Position numbers and translations under genes: made by a program. Shown here piece after piece: positions 51,234-53,102 of a stretch of 53,102 bases of DNA. Source of the stretch: Streptococcus gallolyticus (GTDB lineage Bacteria; Bacillota; Bacilli; Lactobacillales; Streptococcaceae); assembly GCF_003337175.1 (NCBI RefSeq), contig NZ_NETH01000012.1:1-53102 (forward strand), read 5' to 3'. The first letter of the stretch is position 1; the number at the start of each line of letters is the position of its first letter. Under the pieces are notes generated by a model that saw only the letters and a program-made list of their open reading frames with translations, had not been told where the DNA came from and did no database searches.

Positions 51234-52571
51234 TTAGTTTTTAAAGCTATGAACAGGGGCAGGGATTTGACCGCCACGTTTGATGAAATCAGCAGATGAA
51301 TTATGATTAACACTCATTACAGGCGCTGTACCAAGAAGACCACCAAATTCAATCATATCGCCTTCTTTACCTTTTGGAATAATACGTACAGCTGTTGTTT
51401 TTTGATTAATCACACCAATAGCTGCTTCATCAGCAATCATCGCAGCGATTGTTTCGTAAGGAGTATCTTCAGGAATAGCAATCATATCCAAACCAACAGA
51501 ACAAATAGCTGTCATTGCTTCAAGTTTTTCCAAGTTAAGTGAGCCATTTTGAACAGCAGCAATCATACCTTCGTCTTCAGATACAGGAATAAAAGCACCA
51601 GATAAACCACCAACTTGGTTACAAGCCATGATACCGCCTTTTTTAACCTGGTCATTTAAAAGCGCAAGCGCTGCAGTTGTTCCATGAGTGCCAACTGTTT
51701 CAAGCCCCATTTCTTCAAGAACACGAGCCACAGAATCACCAACCGCTGGTGTAGGGGCAAGAGAAAGGTCAACAATCCCAAATTTAACCCCTAAACGTTC
51801 ACTCGCCATTTGACCAACCAATTGACCAATACGTGTAATCTTAAAAGCTGTTTTCTTAACCGTTTCAGCAACAACGTCAAAACTTTCACCGCGAACTTTT
51901 TCAAGAGCACGTTTTACAACACCAGGACCAGAAACACCGACATTGATGATAACATCAGCTTCACCAACACCATGAAAAGCACCCGCCATAAATGGATTAT
52001 CTTCAACCGCATTTGCAAACACGACTAATTTTGCTGCACCCAAATCAGACAATTCAGCCGTTTCCTTAATAATGCGTCCCATATCAGCAACTGCTGTCAT
52101 ATTAATCCCTGATTTTGTAGAACCAATATTAACGGATGAGCAAACTTTTGATGTTTCAGCAAGCGCACGAGGAATAGAGTTGATAAGAATTTCATCACCT
52201 TTTTGGTAACCCTTTTGAACCAAGGCAGAAAAACCACCAATAAAGTCAATACCAATGTCATTTGCAGCCTTATCCAAAGCATGAGCCAACGGAAGGTAGT
52301 CAGTCGCATCAGTTGCCACTCCAATAATAGAAATCGGTGTTACGGAAACACGTTTATTGACAATTGGAATACCTAATTCAGCCGCAATTTCATCTCCAAC
52401 TGCTACCAAAGAACCAGCTTTTCCGACAACTTTCTTATAAATCTTATCTGCAGCCTTATTAATATCTGGATCAATACAATCAAGAAGAGAAATTCCCATT
52501 GTAATGGTACGAACATCAAAATTTTGTTCCTCAATCATCGCAATAGTTTCAGTAACTTGTTTAATATCCAC
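51234..52571 (-). CDS. PFL family protein (UPF0210, DUF711)
   Basis: A 445-residue protein of the UPF0210 family, related in fold to pyruvate formate-lyase-like proteins but without a glycyl-radical motif that I can see. Conserved stretches include [44 protein letters not shown] and [19 protein letters not shown]. Function is unknown. It always pairs with the small ACT protein encoded 11 bp upstream, as it does in other streptococci. AAGGAGG precedes the ATG. Confidence 0.92.
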   Translation of the reverse strand: MDIKQVTETIAMIEEQNFDVRTITMGISLLDCIDPDINKAADKIYKKVVGKAGSLVAVGDEIAAELGIPIVNKRVSVTPISIIGVATDATDYLPLAHALDKAANDIGIDFIGGFSALVQKGYQKGDEILINSIPRALAETSKVCSSVNIGSTKSGINMTAVADMGRIIKETAELSDLGAAKLVVFANAVEDNPFMAGAFHGVGEADVIINVGVSGPGVVKRALEKVRGESFDVVAETVKKTAFKITRIGQLVGQMASERLGVKFGIVDLSLAPTPAVGDSVARVLEEMGLETVGTHGTTAALALLNDQVKKGGIMACNQVGGLSGAFIPVSEDEGMIAAVQNGSLNLEKLEAMTAICSVGLDMIAIPEDTPYETIAAMIADEAAIGVINQKTTAVRIIPKGKEGDMIEFGGLLGTAPVMSVNHNSSADFIKRGGQIPAPVHSFKN

Positions 52572-52582
52572 GTCTTTCCTCC

Positions 52583-52849
52583 TTAAATATTGTACATAGC
52601 ATCAAAAATAGCTTCGCTTTGAATATTAATTTTAACAGTCAACGTTTCACCATAAGCTTCGAATTCCGAACGCAAATAAGTAAAATCTTGCTTTTCATCA
52701 GATGAAACAACAGCCATCATCGTAAAGAAATCATCCAAAACGGTTTGTGAAATATCATCAATATTCAAACCTAATTCAGCAATTTTTGCTGAAACACCTG
52801 CTACAATACCTGTCTTATCCTTACCAACAACAGTAATAATTGCTTTCAT
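52583..52849 (-). CDS. ACT domain protein (UPF0237)
   Basis: An 88-residue single ACT domain: [20 protein letters not shown], then [22 protein letters not shown]. This resembles the GcvR-type ligand-binding domains that sense amino acids. The pairing with the UPF0210 gene suggests that it regulates its partner by binding an amino acid; which one is unknown. AGGAGG-like GGAGGC lies 5 nt before the ATG. Its promoter is overlapped by a CodY-like box. Confidence 0.92.
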   Translation of the reverse strand: MKAIITVVGKDKTGIVAGVSAKIAELGLNIDDISQTVLDDFFTMMAVVSSDEKQDFTYLRSEFEAYGETLTVKINIQSEAIFDAMYNI

Positions 52850-52877
52850 GAGAAGCCTCCAAAATAATATTTGTTCA

Positions 52878-52906
52878 ATTTTACCATAATTTTCAGAAAA
52901 ATTCCA
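52878..52906 (-). promoter_or_regulatory. ACT-PFL promoter with CodY-like box
   Basis: Extended -10 TGGTAAAAT (core 52878-52883), -35 TGGAAT (52901-52906), 17-bp spacer. The spacer holds the reverse complement of AATTTTCAGAAAAAT (52888-52902), 14 of 15 to the CodY consensus. Confidence 0.65.
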
Positions 52907-52988
52907 TTTAATTCGGATACAAATTCACCAAAAAGCGAATTATTTTGGGCATTTTTAAAAAAATATTCATGTTTTGAAATTCTATTTA

Positions 52989-53102
52989 CTATTTTTCCCT
53001 AAAATCCTTAAAGAAAGGCTCAATTTGGGTTAGAAAAGCTTTCTTGCCCTCAAAGCGCTCCCCTCGCATCACCTTCGCCAACTTCTCTCGTGCCCCTACT
53101 CC
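52989..53102 (-). CDS. 3' end of an unidentified gene
   Basis: An open minus-strand frame enters at the window edge and ends at TAG 52989. The last 37 residues are basic and end in KKAFLTQIEPFFKDFREK. The frame is open to the edge and its codon use looks coding. Too short for me to identify the family. Confidence 0.6.
   Translation of the reverse strand, partial: GVGAREKLAKVMRGERFEGKKAFLTQIEPFFKDFREK

Overview
The window is a stretch of Streptococcus chromosome. Low G+C content, the conserved blocks opp, suf, mecA-rgpG, hrcA-grpE-dnaK-dnaJ and rpoE-pyrG, extended -10 promoters and CIRCE operators all fit. A complete branched-chain amino acid pathway and the gene order are compatible with the bovis/equinus or mutans side of the genus, but I cannot fix the species. 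Nearly all genes are core and most lie on the minus strand. I see no intact insertion sequence, prophage or CRISPR array.

Layout. 1-124 is the 5' end of a 16S rRNA gene (minus), driven by three tandem promoters (247-459). 624-6331 is an oligopeptide ABC transporter (oppA-B-C-D-F), divergent from a D,D-carboxypeptidase gene (6505-7743). 7792-12987 is the iron-sulfur operon sufC-D-S-U-B. 13099-15959 carries rgpG, mecA and uppP. 16011-17891 is a DUF2207 membrane protein gene broken by one in-frame amber codon. 18025-20336 (plus) is an amino-acid ABC transporter with a fused binding protein/permease. 20518-21567 is a zinc alcohol dehydrogenase; 21640-22297 is a gene-poor, degenerate-looking stretch; 22298-22906 is a VanZ-like gene; 23110-24089 holds an SPFH protein and an overlooked 32-codon ORF coupled to it.

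24209-30717 is the isoleucine/valine block ilvD, ilvB-N-C, ilvA. 30982-33316 holds fakA, an Asp23-family gene and rpmB. Two tRNAs (Thr-CGT, Leu-AAG) flank the aldolase gene fba. 34950-40071 holds an alpha/beta hydrolase, pyrG with a CTP-sensing leader, rpoE (delta) and tig. 40317-41159 is an MscS channel (plus). 41207-43759 is truA, a B6/HMP-type kinase, an ECF S component and a UPF0340 gene. 43878-48843 is the heat-shock block hrcA-grpE-dnaK-dnaJ with two CIRCE operators. 48978-51015 is a three-gene wall-hydrolase/phosphatase operon. 51234-52849 is an ACT protein plus a PFL/UPF0210 protein, and the window ends inside an unidentified gene.

How it fits together. CodY-type boxes (consensus AATTTTCWGAAAATT) lie at ilvD (perfect), ilvB, the ACT/PFL promoter and, less exactly, the sufC leader. 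This suggests amino-acid-responsive control of branched-chain synthesis and perhaps of the Fe-S machinery that IlvD needs. HrcA/CIRCE controls the chaperone block, a cre-like site overlaps the adh promoter, and pyrG carries the signature of reiterative-transcription attenuation. No wholly new multi-gene system is evident. The most unusual items are the amber-split DUF2207 gene, start codons lying at the predicted transcription start (truA, mscS, possibly the hydrolase), two structured intergenic elements (pyrG leader and just upstream of dnaJ), the small ORF before the SPFH gene, and an operator that doubles as a terminator.
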